Shown in pieces: positions 10,075 to 18,675 of a stretch of DNA of 64,000 nt. Numbering within the stretch: the first letter of the stretch is position 1; every line of letters begins with the position of its first letter. A program made the translations under genes and the position numbers. This stretch comes from Archaeoglobales archaeon (GTDB taxonomy: Archaea > Halobacteriota > Archaeoglobi > Archaeoglobales > Archaeoglobaceae): the NCBI GenBank assembly GCA_030055525.1, contig JASFYJ010000006.1, positions 49,486 through 113,485 on the forward strand, given 5' to 3'. The notes under the pieces are model-generated. The model had not been told where the DNA came from, searched no databases, and saw only the letters and a list, made by a program, of their open reading frames with translations.

Positions 10075-10567
10075 CGTGGCAAACCACGCATTTTACTCCC
10101 GGATAGTGATTTTCATCAACCGTCACAATTGCCTCTCTACCGCTTACATTCAAATGGCAAGACATGCAGGCGTCTCTTGATCTATCCACCACTATACTCC
10201 ATGCAGTCCTCAGCTTGCTGTGCTCCTCCCCCACTCCATGGCAGCTTTCGCAGGCGAGCGATGAATGATTACTCGAAATTATTAGATCCAAGTATTCCTT
10301 ATGACATTCTCCGCATACTTCATTCTCCTTATATTTGGCTTTTTTTGAGAGCTCTTTTTCAAACCAGTTTGAAATGTAACCTTTCTCTACTCCAGCGACG
10401 ATATCACGAACGATTGGCAGTTCTTTGATCTGCACAGGAACTATGCTTCCGATCCAAGGAACACCCTGTTCAAGTATTATAGGGGAAATCAGAAATATAT
10501 AGGAAAATGCAAGCGCATACACTATCGCTGTTATACCGATTCCTATTAAAAGTGCCTTTTTCCTCAT
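10031..10567 (-). CDS. Membrane-anchored tetraheme c-type cytochrome
   Basis: The start is an ATG one base after the FeS protein stop, giving 178 residues. A single N-terminal membrane helix (about 5-30) anchors an exported domain with four CxxCH heme c sites: CGECH (85-89), CESCH (106-110), CMSCH (134-138) and CVVCH (160-164). It ends in a short tail. The layout resembles small cytochromes of the NrfH/DsrJ kind, but it is not close enough to name. As the last gene of the NrfD-FeS-cytochrome set it probably exchanges electrons with those subunits at the outer face of the membrane. The 3' end overlaps the methyltransferase start. Confidence 0.85.
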   Translation of the reverse strand: MRKKALLIGIGITAIVYALAFSYIFLISPIILEQGVPWIGSIVPVQIKELPIVRDIVAGVEKGYISNWFEKELSKKAKYKENEVCGECHKEYLDLIISSNHSSLACESCHGVGEEHSKLRTAWSIVVDRSRDACMSCHLNVSGREAIVTVDENHYPGVKCVVCHDAHDPLSISWSEGS

Positions 10568-10568
10568 A

Positions 10569-11285
10569 TTACTCCACCACCGTTGTATCAAGGTTTATAT
10601 AGAAGACCCTCGGATACGTACCCATTTCAGGCTTCAACACTGCAACCCTGCTTTCCTTTAGAAGTCTATATACCTCACTGTTTTTATCGTTTATATTTCC
10701 AAACTTTCTAGCTCCGGTTGGACAGACAAGAACGCAAGCCGGTTTTAGGCCTTTGCTTATCCTGTGGTAGCAGAAAGTGCATTTATCCGTAACCTTCTGC
10801 TCTGGATGGACAAAGGTAGCTCCATACGGACAAGCTGTTACGCAGTATTTGCAGCCTATGCAGCTATCCTTGTCTACCAATACAACACCCTCCTTTGTAT
10901 AAAACCTCGCATACACTGGACAGACCTGAACGCATGGTGCTGAACTGCACTGATTACAAAGTTTTGGAACGTAAAAGACTGTTTTATACTTCCACTTCAT
11001 CTTTATAAACGGATTCTCGGTGGTGTTCATAACAACCTTTTGCACTTGAGTTCTGCTGTAAGGAGAGGAGTAATCCGCCGAATAACCCTCTATCCAAGTT
11101 CTTGAGATCGGCATTTCTTTTGGAACGTCGTTTTCGATTTTGCAGGCTACAACACATTTTCCGCAGCCGATACATTTACTAACATCCACTACCATTGCGT
11201 AGCTTACACCCTCCTTACCTAAGCTTGCCAGCAACGAAAGGCCTGGAAGTATCAGAACACTTTTAAGAAAATCCCTACGCTTCAT
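10569..11285 (-). CDS. Four-cluster ferredoxin-like subunit (NrfC/DsrO/PsrB type) with Tat-like leader
   Basis: The ATG at 11285 gives 239 residues beginning MKRRDFLKS, a twin-arginine-type leader with a hydrophobic stretch (residues 10-21). Cysteine sets follow: C38-x2-C-x2-C-x3-C, CNQCSSAPCVQVC, CIGCKYCVTAC and a CTFC...CVLVC group, enough for four [4Fe-4S] clusters. This is the electron-transfer subunit pattern of NrfC, PsrB and DsrO. The start lies inside the end of the NrfD-like gene (11-nt overlap) and the cytochrome gene begins 1 nt after its stop, so the three are a tight unit. Confidence 0.9.
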   Translation of the reverse strand: MKRRDFLKSVLILPGLSLLASLGKEGVSYAMVVDVSKCIGCGKCVVACKIENDVPKEMPISRTWIEGYSADYSSPYSRTQVQKVVMNTTENPFIKMKWKYKTVFYVPKLCNQCSSAPCVQVCPVYARFYTKEGVVLVDKDSCIGCKYCVTACPYGATFVHPEQKVTDKCTFCYHRISKGLKPACVLVCPTGARKFGNINDKNSEVYRLLKESRVAVLKPEMGTYPRVFYINLDTTVVE

Positions 11286-12504
11286 GCTCCACCTCCACTG
11301 GTAATAGTTTATACAGAACATAGTAGAGTAACACTACAAGCGCACCTGCACCAATAGCCGTCATAACTTCGAATGGATGGATTGGCGTATTACCGACGTT
11401 TACACCGCTTATCAGCTTCACAACCTGTCCGCCAAGCACCAAGTCTATCCTTGAAAAGATTATTCCTGTTATGGCCAGTATTGCCGCTAACAAAATTCCC
11501 GAGATGCTTTTACCAGCAGGGCTTACAAGTAGCAGTAGGGGTATCAACATACCTATCCCTACTTCGATTATCCAGAAGTTGAAGGCGAATTTTCCCGTAA
11601 TATATGCAGCCATCGCTTTACTGGCAAGTTCACCTGCAGTAGGATAAGCAGTTATGAGCATCTTCCACCCAACGAAGAAGGCCTGAACAATTAAAGCAAA
11701 ACCCAAAAGGAACTTTAAAGCCTGCAGAGATTCGTATCTCTTAAGAACATCTCCCCTTACCCAATCAGAGGCTACAGTAGTTATTATAGAGAGTGAAGAA
11801 CCCGTTACAACTGCTGTAACGACGAATAAAATCGGAAGTAGTGGCCCATGCCAGGCAGGTAGATAATTTGCAGCAAACAGTGCACCCAGATTACTGTAGG
11901 CAATAATTGCTGTGAAGAGGGTTGCAAATCCCATGACTACTGCTATTTCATGGTTCAGTCTTTCATCCTCAAGAAACTTCAGTCTTAGAAATCTCAGAGT
12001 TACGATCTTTGCAAATATACCTCTCAATCCCCTCTCCTCGCACTGCTTCAACAATCTGTTACGGAAATGGAACCACATCTCTATTATCAAAAGCACAACT
12101 TCGATTATGTAGAACATTATCATCCAGAACATTACACTCCCCGCATTTACGTGGCCTAAGGTGGCGTAGGCTCCCCTTTCTACCCTTTCGAGATCAAGTG
12201 CTATAACTGTAAGTCCGACAACTACAGTTACGAGAGAGAGTATTAACGCTTCATCTGCTATAGCAGTAAATTTCTTAATTCCAAAGACCTCACTGAGCGA
12301 TGCAATTATGCATAGCCCCGAAAGAACAAAGAAAAGATAAGTAGCGACAAGTAACCTCCATGGAATACCTATAGCTGATTCAAATGGCTCAATTGGTACA
12401 ATTGGTTCCGTATGCATCTGTATAACGCCAAACGCACCTATACAGATTAAAACGATCATCAAACCTACGAAGATAGCTTCCCTCAAGCTATCACCCGTGG
12501 CCAC
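11275..12504 (-). CDS. NrfD/PsrC-family quinone-interacting membrane subunit
   Basis: This 409-residue, strongly hydrophobic protein with eight or more membrane helices belongs to the NrfD/PsrC/DsrP family, which oxidises or reduces menaquinone in the membrane and passes electrons to a ferredoxin-like partner. The GTG at 12504 is the longest start. A TATA-like TTTAAAATA near 12516-12524 and a GGTGAT site at 12490-12495 argue for TTG at 12486 instead, because transcription would start near 12494. No molybdopterin or other catalytic subunit gene is adjacent. The nadE gene is divergent. Confidence 0.85.
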   Translation of the reverse strand: MATGDSLREAIFVGLMIVLICIGAFGVIQMHTEPIVPIEPFESAIGIPWRLLVATYLFFVLSGLCIIASLSEVFGIKKFTAIADEALILSLVTVVVGLTVIALDLERVERGAYATLGHVNAGSVMFWMIMFYIIEVVLLIIEMWFHFRNRLLKQCEERGLRGIFAKIVTLRFLRLKFLEDERLNHEIAVVMGFATLFTAIIAYSNLGALFAANYLPAWHGPLLPILFVVTAVVTGSSLSIITTVASDWVRGDVLKRYESLQALKFLLGFALIVQAFFVGWKMLITAYPTAGELASKAMAAYITGKFAFNFWIIEVGIGMLIPLLLLVSPAGKSISGILLAAILAITGIIFSRIDLVLGGQVVKLISGVNVGNTPIHPFEVMTAIGAGALVVLLYYVLYKLLPVEVEHEA

Positions 12505-12565
12505 ATATGTAAGGGTATTTTAAAGTTTTCCAGAATTTTTTTATCCCCCGCACGAATTTGTAATT

Positions 12566-13309
12566 ATGTGGAACAAAGTTGCAAGTACAATAGAAGAGTT
12601 CATAAGAAGGAAAGTATATGAAGCAGGGGTTGATGGTGTTGTTTTTGGTTTAAGTGGGGGTATTGATAGTACAGTTGTAGCTTATCTGTGCAAAAGGGCT
12701 TTAGGAGCTGAAAAAGTTTTAGCACTTATAATGCCAGAAAAGGGAGTAACCTCTGAAGAAGATATTTTAGATGCTATAAGCATAGCGGAGAGCCTTCAAA
12801 TAGATTACAAGATCGTCGAGATATCTGAGATCTTGAAAAAATTTGTCGAGTTGGTTGGAGATGGGAGTAGAAATGCTATCGCAAACATAAAGCCCAGAAT
12901 CAGAATGGCCATCAACTATTACTTTGCAAACAACCTGAAAAGGCTAGTAGTTGGTACTTCAAATAAAAGCGAACTGATGGTTGGTTACTTCACGAAGTAC
13001 GGGGATGGAGGAGTAGATATAATGCCAATCGCCGACCTTTACAAAACAGAAATATTTGAATTTGCTCGCTATTTGGGAGTGCCTGAGAAGATAATAAAGA
13101 AAAAACCAACCGCAGGCTTATGGATAGGACAAACGGATGAAGATGAGATGGGAATAACTTACCAGCAACTCGATAAAATACTTAAGAAGATTGAAAGAGG
13201 TGAAAAAGAGGATAGCGAAGAGTTTAGGAAAGTCGAAAGGATGGTGGTAACATCAAAGCACAAACGAGAGATGCCAGAAATTGCAAGAGTAAGGCATTTA
13301 CTATCCTAA
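12566..13309 (+). CDS. nadE: NAD synthetase
   Basis: The 247-residue NadE carries the ATP-pyrophosphatase P-loop SGGIDS near residues 29-34. Other family segments are VVGTSNKSELMVGYFTKYGDGGVDIMP (read in parts) and KKPTAGLWIGQTDEDEMG. It amidates nicotinic acid adenine dinucleotide to NAD. The length matches ammonia-dependent forms with no glutaminase domain. A TTTTTTAT element about 25 nt upstream of the ATG suggests a leaderless transcript. The following membrane-protein frame overlaps its 3' end. Confidence 0.94.
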   Translation: MWNKVASTIEEFIRRKVYEAGVDGVVFGLSGGIDSTVVAYLCKRALGAEKVLALIMPEKGVTSEEDILDAISIAESLQIDYKIVEISEILKKFVELVGDGSRNAIANIKPRIRMAINYYFANNLKRLVVGTSNKSELMVGYFTKYGDGGVDIMPIADLYKTEIFEFARYLGVPEKIIKKKPTAGLWIGQTDEDEMGITYQQLDKILKKIERGEKEDSEEFRKVERMVVTSKHKREMPEIARVRHLLS

Positions 13310-13911
13310 TTCTGTTTTTATTATTCATAAATGTCTCCTCTGCTGACGAGATCTACGGATACGTCTACCGGTGGGATACGCTTGAAGAGATAAACGCCAT
13401 TGTAGAATTACATGATGGTGTTACCCAGAGGGTGATAGCTAAGAATGGATTCTACAGCTTCAACGTCAGTTCTGGTGATTACAAGATCGTTGCTAAATGG
13501 AAGAATCTTGTTGCCGAAGAAAAAGTCAGTGTAAAAGGTAGCGTTCAATTCGACTTGATCCTTTTTCCGGAGATAGCATCGGAGCCGGAACCCGTAATTG
13601 AGGAGCCTAAATTTGATGAACCGCCATATTATCTACTATCCATTGCAGTAAGTGGTGCTTTAGTTCTGTTTCTCGTTTATCTCAAAAGAAGGGATAAAAA
13701 GGAAGACCTAAAAGTGCTACCAGAAGATCTGGCAAAAGTAGTTGAGGTAATTAAAAAGGATGGGGGAAGGATCACGCAAAAGGATCTAAGAAAAAAGCTC
13801 GGCTACAGTGAGGCAAAGATGAGTTTGATAATTGCAGATTTGGAGAGGAGGGGTATAATTGAAAAGGTTAAAAAGGGGAGAGGAAACATAATATTCTTGA
13901 AGGGGAAATGA
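13291..13911 (+). CDS. Membrane-anchored winged-helix protein with exported domain; start codon unclear
   Basis: In this frame the coding potential extends upstream of the first usual start (GTG at 13432). It encodes a lysine-bearing segment, a hydrophobic signal-like stretch (FTILILFLLFINVSSA) and then DEIYGYVYRW, a beta-sandwich opening. A transmembrane helix (LLSIAVSGALVLFLVYL, 13633-13683) is followed by a MarR-like winged helix (about 13730-13905). No ATG, GTG or TTG is in frame before the signal stretch, and a stop sits at 13225. The 5' end given is therefore approximate. The gene overlaps nadE upstream and DUF166 by 4 nt downstream. The topology suggests a surface domain linked to a cytoplasmic DNA-binding domain. 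Confidence 0.7.
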   Translation, partial: KAFTILILFLLFINVSSADEIYGYVYRWDTLEEINAIVELHDGVTQRVIAKNGFYSFNVSSGDYKIVAKWKNLVAEEKVSVKGSVQFDLILFPEIASEPEPVIEEPKFDEPPYYLLSIAVSGALVLFLVYLKRRDKKEDLKVLPEDLAKVVEVIKKDGGRITQKDLRKKLGYSEAKMSLIIADLERRGIIEKVKKGRGNIIFLKGK

Positions 13912-14687
13912 AGTTTGCAGTACTCTATGGCAACGAGTTCGGAGAAAGGATAATATGTAACCTTGCTTATCCAGAATCCTGCCCCCAGTTTGGAGCATGT
14001 GGTATAGATTTTTGTGATCTTTGTAAGAAATACGATAACTCGAAGGACCTAGTACTTGCAGCTAAGCTTCCAGAAGCTAATTCAAACGAGCAGATAGAAG
14101 ATATCAAACAGTATTTGGACGATTTTAGCTGTGATGTAGTTGTAGCAATAAACATACATCCAGACATACTACTCGATCTTCATAAGATTGCAGAATTCAA
14201 AGCTTTGATAACTCCTGCCGAAAATCATCGCTGGATATTACCGGGATTAAGAAACCAGCTTTTCGAAAGATACAGAGAGTTAGGGATTGAGTTCTGCTCA
14301 CCTAAACCATTTTGCTCTCTTAAAGGTGATGGAGTTATAGGGAAATTTTGCGAGGAGCTTAAAATAGGAATGCCAGAATTCAGGGTTAAAATGGAAGATA
14401 ATGTAATTTTGAACGTTGAAATAATTTCCAGCGATCCCTGTGGATGCTCCTACTATGTAGCTAAAAGGATGAAAGGCTATTTCATCGATGAAATAAGTGA
14501 TTTTTATAAAACAATCCATCAATATCAATGCGCATACCCCTGCATGGCCAGCATGGATAGAGATCCAGAACTTGGCGAGGCGCCTTTCCACTTAGCTGGC
14601 TATATTACGGTATACAAATTCGCTGAAGCTTGCGGTATAGATGCAAAGCACTTTGTACCCCAAAAGTTCTGGAAGTATATTCTTTGA
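13908..14687 (+). CDS. DUF166 family cysteine-rich protein
   Basis: The 259-residue protein matches the archaeal DUF166 pattern. Cysteines cluster at the N-terminus (YPESCPQFGACGIDFCDLCKK), and later segments read FCSPKPFCSL, DPCGCSYYVAKR and YQCAYPCMASM. About a dozen cysteines could bind metal or iron-sulfur clusters. The family occurs mostly in methanogens and Archaeoglobales; its function is not established, and old 'thymidylate synthase' annotations are not supported by anything visible here. The start overlaps the previous stop (ATGA), which suggests co-expression with the membrane winged-helix protein. Confidence 0.75.
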   Translation: MKFAVLYGNEFGERIICNLAYPESCPQFGACGIDFCDLCKKYDNSKDLVLAAKLPEANSNEQIEDIKQYLDDFSCDVVVAINIHPDILLDLHKIAEFKALITPAENHRWILPGLRNQLFERYRELGIEFCSPKPFCSLKGDGVIGKFCEELKIGMPEFRVKMEDNVILNVEIISSDPCGCSYYVAKRMKGYFIDEISDFYKTIHQYQCAYPCMASMDRDPELGEAPFHLAGYITVYKFAEACGIDAKHFVPQKFWKYIL

Positions 14688-14740
14688 GTTTTGATCTTCA
14701 AGCGAAAGCCTTATTAAACTAAAAACTCTAAAACTCTTAA

Positions 14741-14815
14741 GCGCCGATGGTGTAGCCTGGTCTAACACAGGGGCTTGCCGAGCCCCTGCCCCGGGTTCAA
14801 ATCCCGGTCGGCGCA
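14741..14815 (+). tRNA. tRNA-Gly (anticodon GCC)
   Basis: A complete cloverleaf is present. The acceptor pair is GCGCCGA/TCGGCGC with discriminator A. The anticodon stem GGGGC/GCCCC encloses the loop TTGCCGA (anticodon GCC). The T arm is CCGGG-TTCAAAT-CCCGG. CCA is not encoded. A TTATTAAAC element centred about 26 nt upstream (14711-14719) is the likely TATA box, and a T-run follows the gene. Confidence 0.96.
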
Positions 14816-14897
14816 TGTTTTTTGTTGAAATTGAAATAAATAGTGGCCTGATTTGGCTTTTGAGGACCTAAAAATTTTAAGAATTAAAATACCTTCT

Positions 14898-15371
14898 TCA
14901 CTCGATTTTTAAATTGAGAATCAAGATTGCAAAGTTCAAGATAGTCGCAAAGAGAATCCAGAAGAGATACGGGATCATAAGAAATGTCGCAACTCTGGAA
15001 TGCTTCAAAATGAGAACCAAAGTTATGACAACTGCGATATCAAGAAGCAAGATGTCTATGAAACCGAGCAGGGGACTTTGTAGACTAAAGAAAAGTGGAG
15101 ACCAGAGGAAGTTGAGGGTGAGCTGTAGAAAGAAGAAGAACCTTAGCTTTGAATTGTTCCAGAAATTATTTTGCCAGCAAACGTATAAAGCTAAACCTAT
15201 AAGAAAGTAGATTGCTGCCCACGCCGGTGCGAAAAGCCAATCTGGTGGTGTAAAGAAGGGTTTTTGCAGTTGTGGATACCAAGTTTTAACGGATTGCGAA
15301 GTAAAATAGGAACCCGCAAGCCCAAAAAGTAGAACGAATATGACCGACGCTACAAGACGAAGTAGATTCAT
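14898..15371 (-). CDS. TspO/MBR family membrane protein
   Basis: The 157-residue protein has five hydrophobic helices and the aromatic-rich TspO pattern: WYPQLQKPFFTPPDWLFAPAW (in two readable parts), the FLIGLALY helix and LNFLWSPLFF. TspO proteins bind porphyrins and other hydrophobic ligands in membranes; the archaeal role is unknown. A predicted heme-pathway gene lies at 31 kb but is not linked to it. The gene stands alone between tRNA-Gly and purS. Confidence 0.9.
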   Translation of the reverse strand: MNLLRLVASVIFVLLFGLAGSYFTSQSVKTWYPQLQKPFFTPPDWLFAPAWAAIYFLIGLALYVCWQNNFWNNSKLRFFFFLQLTLNFLWSPLFFSLQSPLLGFIDILLLDIAVVITLVLILKHSRVATFLMIPYLFWILFATILNFAILILNLKIE

Positions 15372-15480
15372 AGAAATAGCTGCATTTAGTAATTATAAAT
15401 TTTTTCTCCATACCTAACGGGTGGCTATTTAACGCAGCCAGCCCGCAAGATTTATGAATTTCCAAAGATGACCGCCAAAC

Positions 15481-15488
15481 TATTTTAA
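15481..15488 (+). promoter_or_regulatory. TATA box of purS-purL, leaderless spacing
   Basis: TATTTTAA lies centred about 26 nt before the purS ATG, and no ribosome-binding site is seen. Transcription should therefore start at or next to the start codon. Confidence 0.55.
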
Positions 15489-15510
15489 ACCCAAGATCCA
15501 GTCCACCAAT

Positions 15511-15768
15511 ATGATCGCACATGTTTTTATCGAGCTAAAAGAGGGGGTCGCAGATCCTGAAGGAGAGTCGACGCTGAAAGCTCTACGCCTTTTAGGATTT
15601 AGGAAGGTTAAGAAGGTTTCAAGCATAAAGGTTTTTAAAATAGACATAGAAGCTAAAAGCAAGGAAGAGGCGGAAAAAGTAATTTCCGAGATGTGTGAGA
15701 AGTTGCTTGCTAACCCCGTGATCCATAGGTATTCGATAAGGTGGTTGGAAGATGTACAGGAAGGTTGA
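15511..15768 (+). CDS. purS: PurS subunit of FGAM synthase
   Basis: This 85-residue protein has the PurS pattern: an N-terminal strand ([15 protein letters not shown]), [11 protein letters not shown], the [14 protein letters not shown] strand and a C-terminal NPVIHRYSI. PurS bridges PurL and PurQ in the three-part formylglycinamidine synthase. It overlaps purL by 17 nt. PurQ is not in the window; the PurQ-like amidotransferase at 42 kb is PdxT. Confidence 0.92.
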   Translation: MIAHVFIELKEGVADPEGESTLKALRLLGFRKVKKVSSIKVFKIDIEAKSKEEAEKVISEMCEKLLANPVIHRYSIRWLEDVQEG

Positions 15769-18043
15769 TGTTCCGTTTCCACTTTACGAGATCGACTTGA
15801 TCAACGCTAACGATGATGAACTAAATAAGATAAGTGAGGAGAACGGTTTAGCTTTAAGCTTGGATGAAATGAAACTGATAAAAGGCTACTTCAAAAAGCT
15901 TGGAAGAAATCCATATGATATAGAACTGCAATCCATTGCTCAGGCTTGGAGCGAGCATTGTTGCTACAAAAGTTCAAAGTACTATCTAAAGATGCACGTT
16001 TTCGATGATTTTTCGAAGTATCCATACGTCATCTCAGCAATAAAGGAAGATGCAGCCGTAGTTGAATTTGATGATGAGCACGCTTATGTTATAAAAATAG
16101 AGAGCCACAACCACCCTTCAGCAGTCGAACCATACGGTGGGGCTGCAACTGGTATTGGAGGTATAATAAGGGACGTTCTCTGCATGGGGGCTAAGCCTGT
16201 AGCTCTAGTCGATCCACTCTTCTTTGCTCCTCTTGATACAAAATACGAAGAGCTGCCAAAGGGAACTAAACACCCAACCTATCTACTCTCGGGCGTAGTT
16301 TCCGGAATAAGAGACTACGGGAATAGAGTTGGAATACCAACAGTAGCAGGGATGATATTTTTTGACGAATCGTACCTTACAAACTGCCTTGTTAATGTCG
16401 GTTGTGTTGGAATAGCCAAAAAAAAGAATATCCTACCAAGCAAAGTCGGTGGTGCTGGTGATCTCTTGGTGCTGGTTGGTGGAAAAACCGGAAGAGATGG
16501 GATACATGGCGTAACTTTTGCATCTTCAGAACTTAGAGAAGAGGAGGATTCGAGAGGTGCTGTTCAACTTGGAAATCCTATAATAAAAGAGCCGCTGATC
16601 CACGCATGCTTGGAAATTGCTGAAAAAGGTCTAGCTACTGGATTGAAAGATCTTGGAGGTGGAGGTTTGAGCTGTGTCGTAAGTGAGATGTGCTATGCTG
16701 CGAACTGCGGAGCAGAGGTTTATTTAGATAAAGTCCCGTTGAAAGAGGAAGGAATGGCTCCCTGGGAGATATGGGTTTCTGAGAGTCAAGAGAGAATGAT
16801 GGTTTCCGTAAAGCCAGAGTACGTTGACGAAGTGCTTTACATCTTTCAGAAGTGGGATCTACCGGCTGTAGTTATTGGAAAATCGACTCCTGATAAGGTT
16901 CTCAGAATATACTACAGAGGGTACAAGATATACGAGTTAGACCTAGAATTTCTGCTGAATACCGTAGAATACTGCAGAAGCTATGTGGTAAGAAAAGTTC
17001 AGCCAACTGAAGAGAGTTTAACCGAGCCTAAGGACTATCTAGAGATCTTTCTTAAAATGCTATCTCATCCAAACGTTGCAAGCAAGGAGTGGGTGATAAG
17101 GCAATACGATCATCAAGTAAAGGCCAGTACCGTACTTAATCCACTGCAAGGAAGGCCAAACTTTGAAACCCATGGCGATGCAGCTGTGATCAGGCCGACA
17201 AAATCTTGGAAAGGGCTTGCAATTACAGCAGACGTTAATCCATGGATGTGCAAAACTGATCCATTCTGGGGGACTGCAAGTAGCTTTGACGAGATGGTCA
17301 GAAACCTCGTTGCTGTTAATTCAGTACCACATTCATTTGTAGATTGTTTAAATTTCGGAAATCCAGAAAAACCTGAAAGGATGGGAGAGTTTGTTGAATG
17401 TGTTAAAGCTATGGGTTGGATGGCTAGAGAGTATGGCCTGCCCTGTGTGAGTGGAAACGTCAGCCTTTACAATGAAACTCCGTATAGAGCGGTTGCACCT
17501 ACACCAACACTTATGGGCGTTGGTATCGTTGAAGATGTTAGAAAAGTAATTTCGAGCTATTTCAAAGGTGGAGCAGTAATTTTAGTTGGAGAGACAGATG
17601 CTGAATTTGGTGGAAGTTTGTATGCTGCAGTGACATCATCTTTCAGCAAAAACGTTCCTAAGACGTCACCTCAAAAGCTTAAAAAATATTCAAATGCTAT
17701 GCTTGAATCTTTTAGAAATTTCAAAGTTTTAAGCTGTCACGATCCAGCAGAGGGAGGAATTGCAGTTGCTATAGCTGAGATGAGCTTCGGAAAAATGATC
17801 GGCTTTGAGGCTGTGAAGAATTTTAGCTTCGTAGATCTCTTCAGTGAAAGCAACACGAGATGGATAGTTGAAGTCAGTGAAAAAGATGTGGAAAAATATA
17901 TTAATTTCTTAGCATCGAAAGGTTGCAAGGCTGAGTTGATAGGTTATAGCGATGGAGAAAAGCTTGACTTTGGTAGATTCAAAGTTGATTTGGTTGATGC
18001 TGAGAAAAGGTGGCGTAATGGTATGTCTAGATATCTAATCTAG
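15752..18043 (+). CDS. purL: PurL, FGAM synthase large subunit
   Basis: The 763-residue 'small' PurL works with PurS and PurQ to make formylglycinamidine ribonucleotide. Visible landmarks are [16 protein letters not shown], the ATP/Mg segment [20 protein letters not shown] with the following [12 protein letters not shown] in the second half, and [16 protein letters not shown] near the C-terminus. Length and two-half AIRS-like architecture are normal. Its start lies inside purS, so the pair is translationally linked. Confidence 0.95.
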   Translation: MYRKVDVPFPLYEIDLINANDDELNKISEENGLALSLDEMKLIKGYFKKLGRNPYDIELQSIAQAWSEHCCYKSSKYYLKMHVFDDFSKYPYVISAIKEDAAVVEFDDEHAYVIKIESHNHPSAVEPYGGAATGIGGIIRDVLCMGAKPVALVDPLFFAPLDTKYEELPKGTKHPTYLLSGVVSGIRDYGNRVGIPTVAGMIFFDESYLTNCLVNVGCVGIAKKKNILPSKVGGAGDLLVLVGGKTGRDGIHGVTFASSELREEEDSRGAVQLGNPIIKEPLIHACLEIAEKGLATGLKDLGGGGLSCVVSEMCYAANCGAEVYLDKVPLKEEGMAPWEIWVSESQERMMVSVKPEYVDEVLYIFQKWDLPAVVIGKSTPDKVLRIYYRGYKIYELDLEFLLNTVEYCRSYVVRKVQPTEESLTEPKDYLEIFLKMLSHPNVASKEWVIRQYDHQVKASTVLNPLQGRPNFETHGDAAVIRPTKSWKGLAITADVNPWMCKTDPFWGTASSFDEMVRNLVAVNSVPHSFVDCLNFGNPEKPERMGEFVECVKAMGWMAREYGLPCVSGNVSLYNETPYRAVAPTPTLMGVGIVEDVRKVISSYFKGGAVILVGETDAEFGGSLYAAVTSSFSKNVPKTSPQKLKKYSNAMLESFRNFKVLSCHDPAEGGIAVAIAEMSFGKMIGFEAVKNFSFVDLFSESNTRWIVEVSEKDVEKYINFLASKGCKAELIGYSDGEKLDFGRFKVDLVDAEKRWRNGMSRYLI

Positions 18044-18051
18044 AATTTTTT

Positions 18052-18675
18052 ATGAGGTTGGATACTCTTCTCGTTAAGAGGGGCTTTTTTTCTTCACGAA
18101 ACAGGGCAAAAGAGAGTATAAAGAGAGGACTCGTGTTTGTAAATGGCAAAGTCGCATCAAAACCCTCCCAAGATGTAAGTGAAGATGCCGAGATAGTCGT
18201 TCTCGCTTTAGATGTTCCTAGAGGTTACTGGAAGCTGAAGGAGATAGATTCAAGATTTAGGCTTTTCAATGGAGATGAGGTTGTACTTGATCTTGGAAGT
18301 TCAGCCGGAGGATTTTTGCTATACTCGAGCGAAAGAGCCAGATTTGTTTATGGAATAGAATTCAGCAAGGAATTTGAAAAAAATTTGAGGGAAATAGAGC
18401 GATTAAAAAAGAACGTAAGAGTCTTCATAGCTGATGCCTTCACATTCGACGTTGGTGTATTACCAGAACTCGATTTAATTTTGAACGATTTAACTTTACC
18501 ATTTCAGTCCTCCATGAAGGCTTTGCAGAGGTACATCCCGAAGTTAAAAAAGAATGGAAAAATCCTCTTTGTCGTAAAAAATAGTGAGGCGGAACTTTCA
18601 AATTTCGAAATATTGGACTTTTTTGAGGCCGAAGATAGAAAAGAAGCGTATTATTTAATTGGACTAAAAAATTAG
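18052..18675 (+). CDS. S4-domain / FtsJ-like methyltransferase (TlyA family)
   Basis: The 207-residue protein joins an N-terminal S4 RNA-binding domain (residues 1-60; RLDTLLVKRGFFSSRNRAKE) to an FtsJ-like fold with the SAM motif VLDLGSSAGGF near residue 85 and NDLTLPF further on. TlyA-family proteins methylate rRNA ribose in bacteria; the archaeal substrate is unknown. It begins 8 nt after purL and its stop overlaps the convergent oxidoreductase stop by 4 nt. Confidence 0.85.
   Translation: MRLDTLLVKRGFFSSRNRAKESIKRGLVFVNGKVASKPSQDVSEDAEIVVLALDVPRGYWKLKEIDSRFRLFNGDEVVLDLGSSAGGFLLYSSERARFVYGIEFSKEFEKNLREIERLKKNVRVFIADAFTFDVGVLPELDLILNDLTLPFQSSMKALQRYIPKLKKNGKILFVVKNSEAELSNFEILDFFEAEDRKEAYYLIGLKN

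Noticed and set aside
13432..13911. Winged-helix protein starting at GTG 13432
   Set aside because: This start would remove a convincing signal peptide and the first part of the exported domain.
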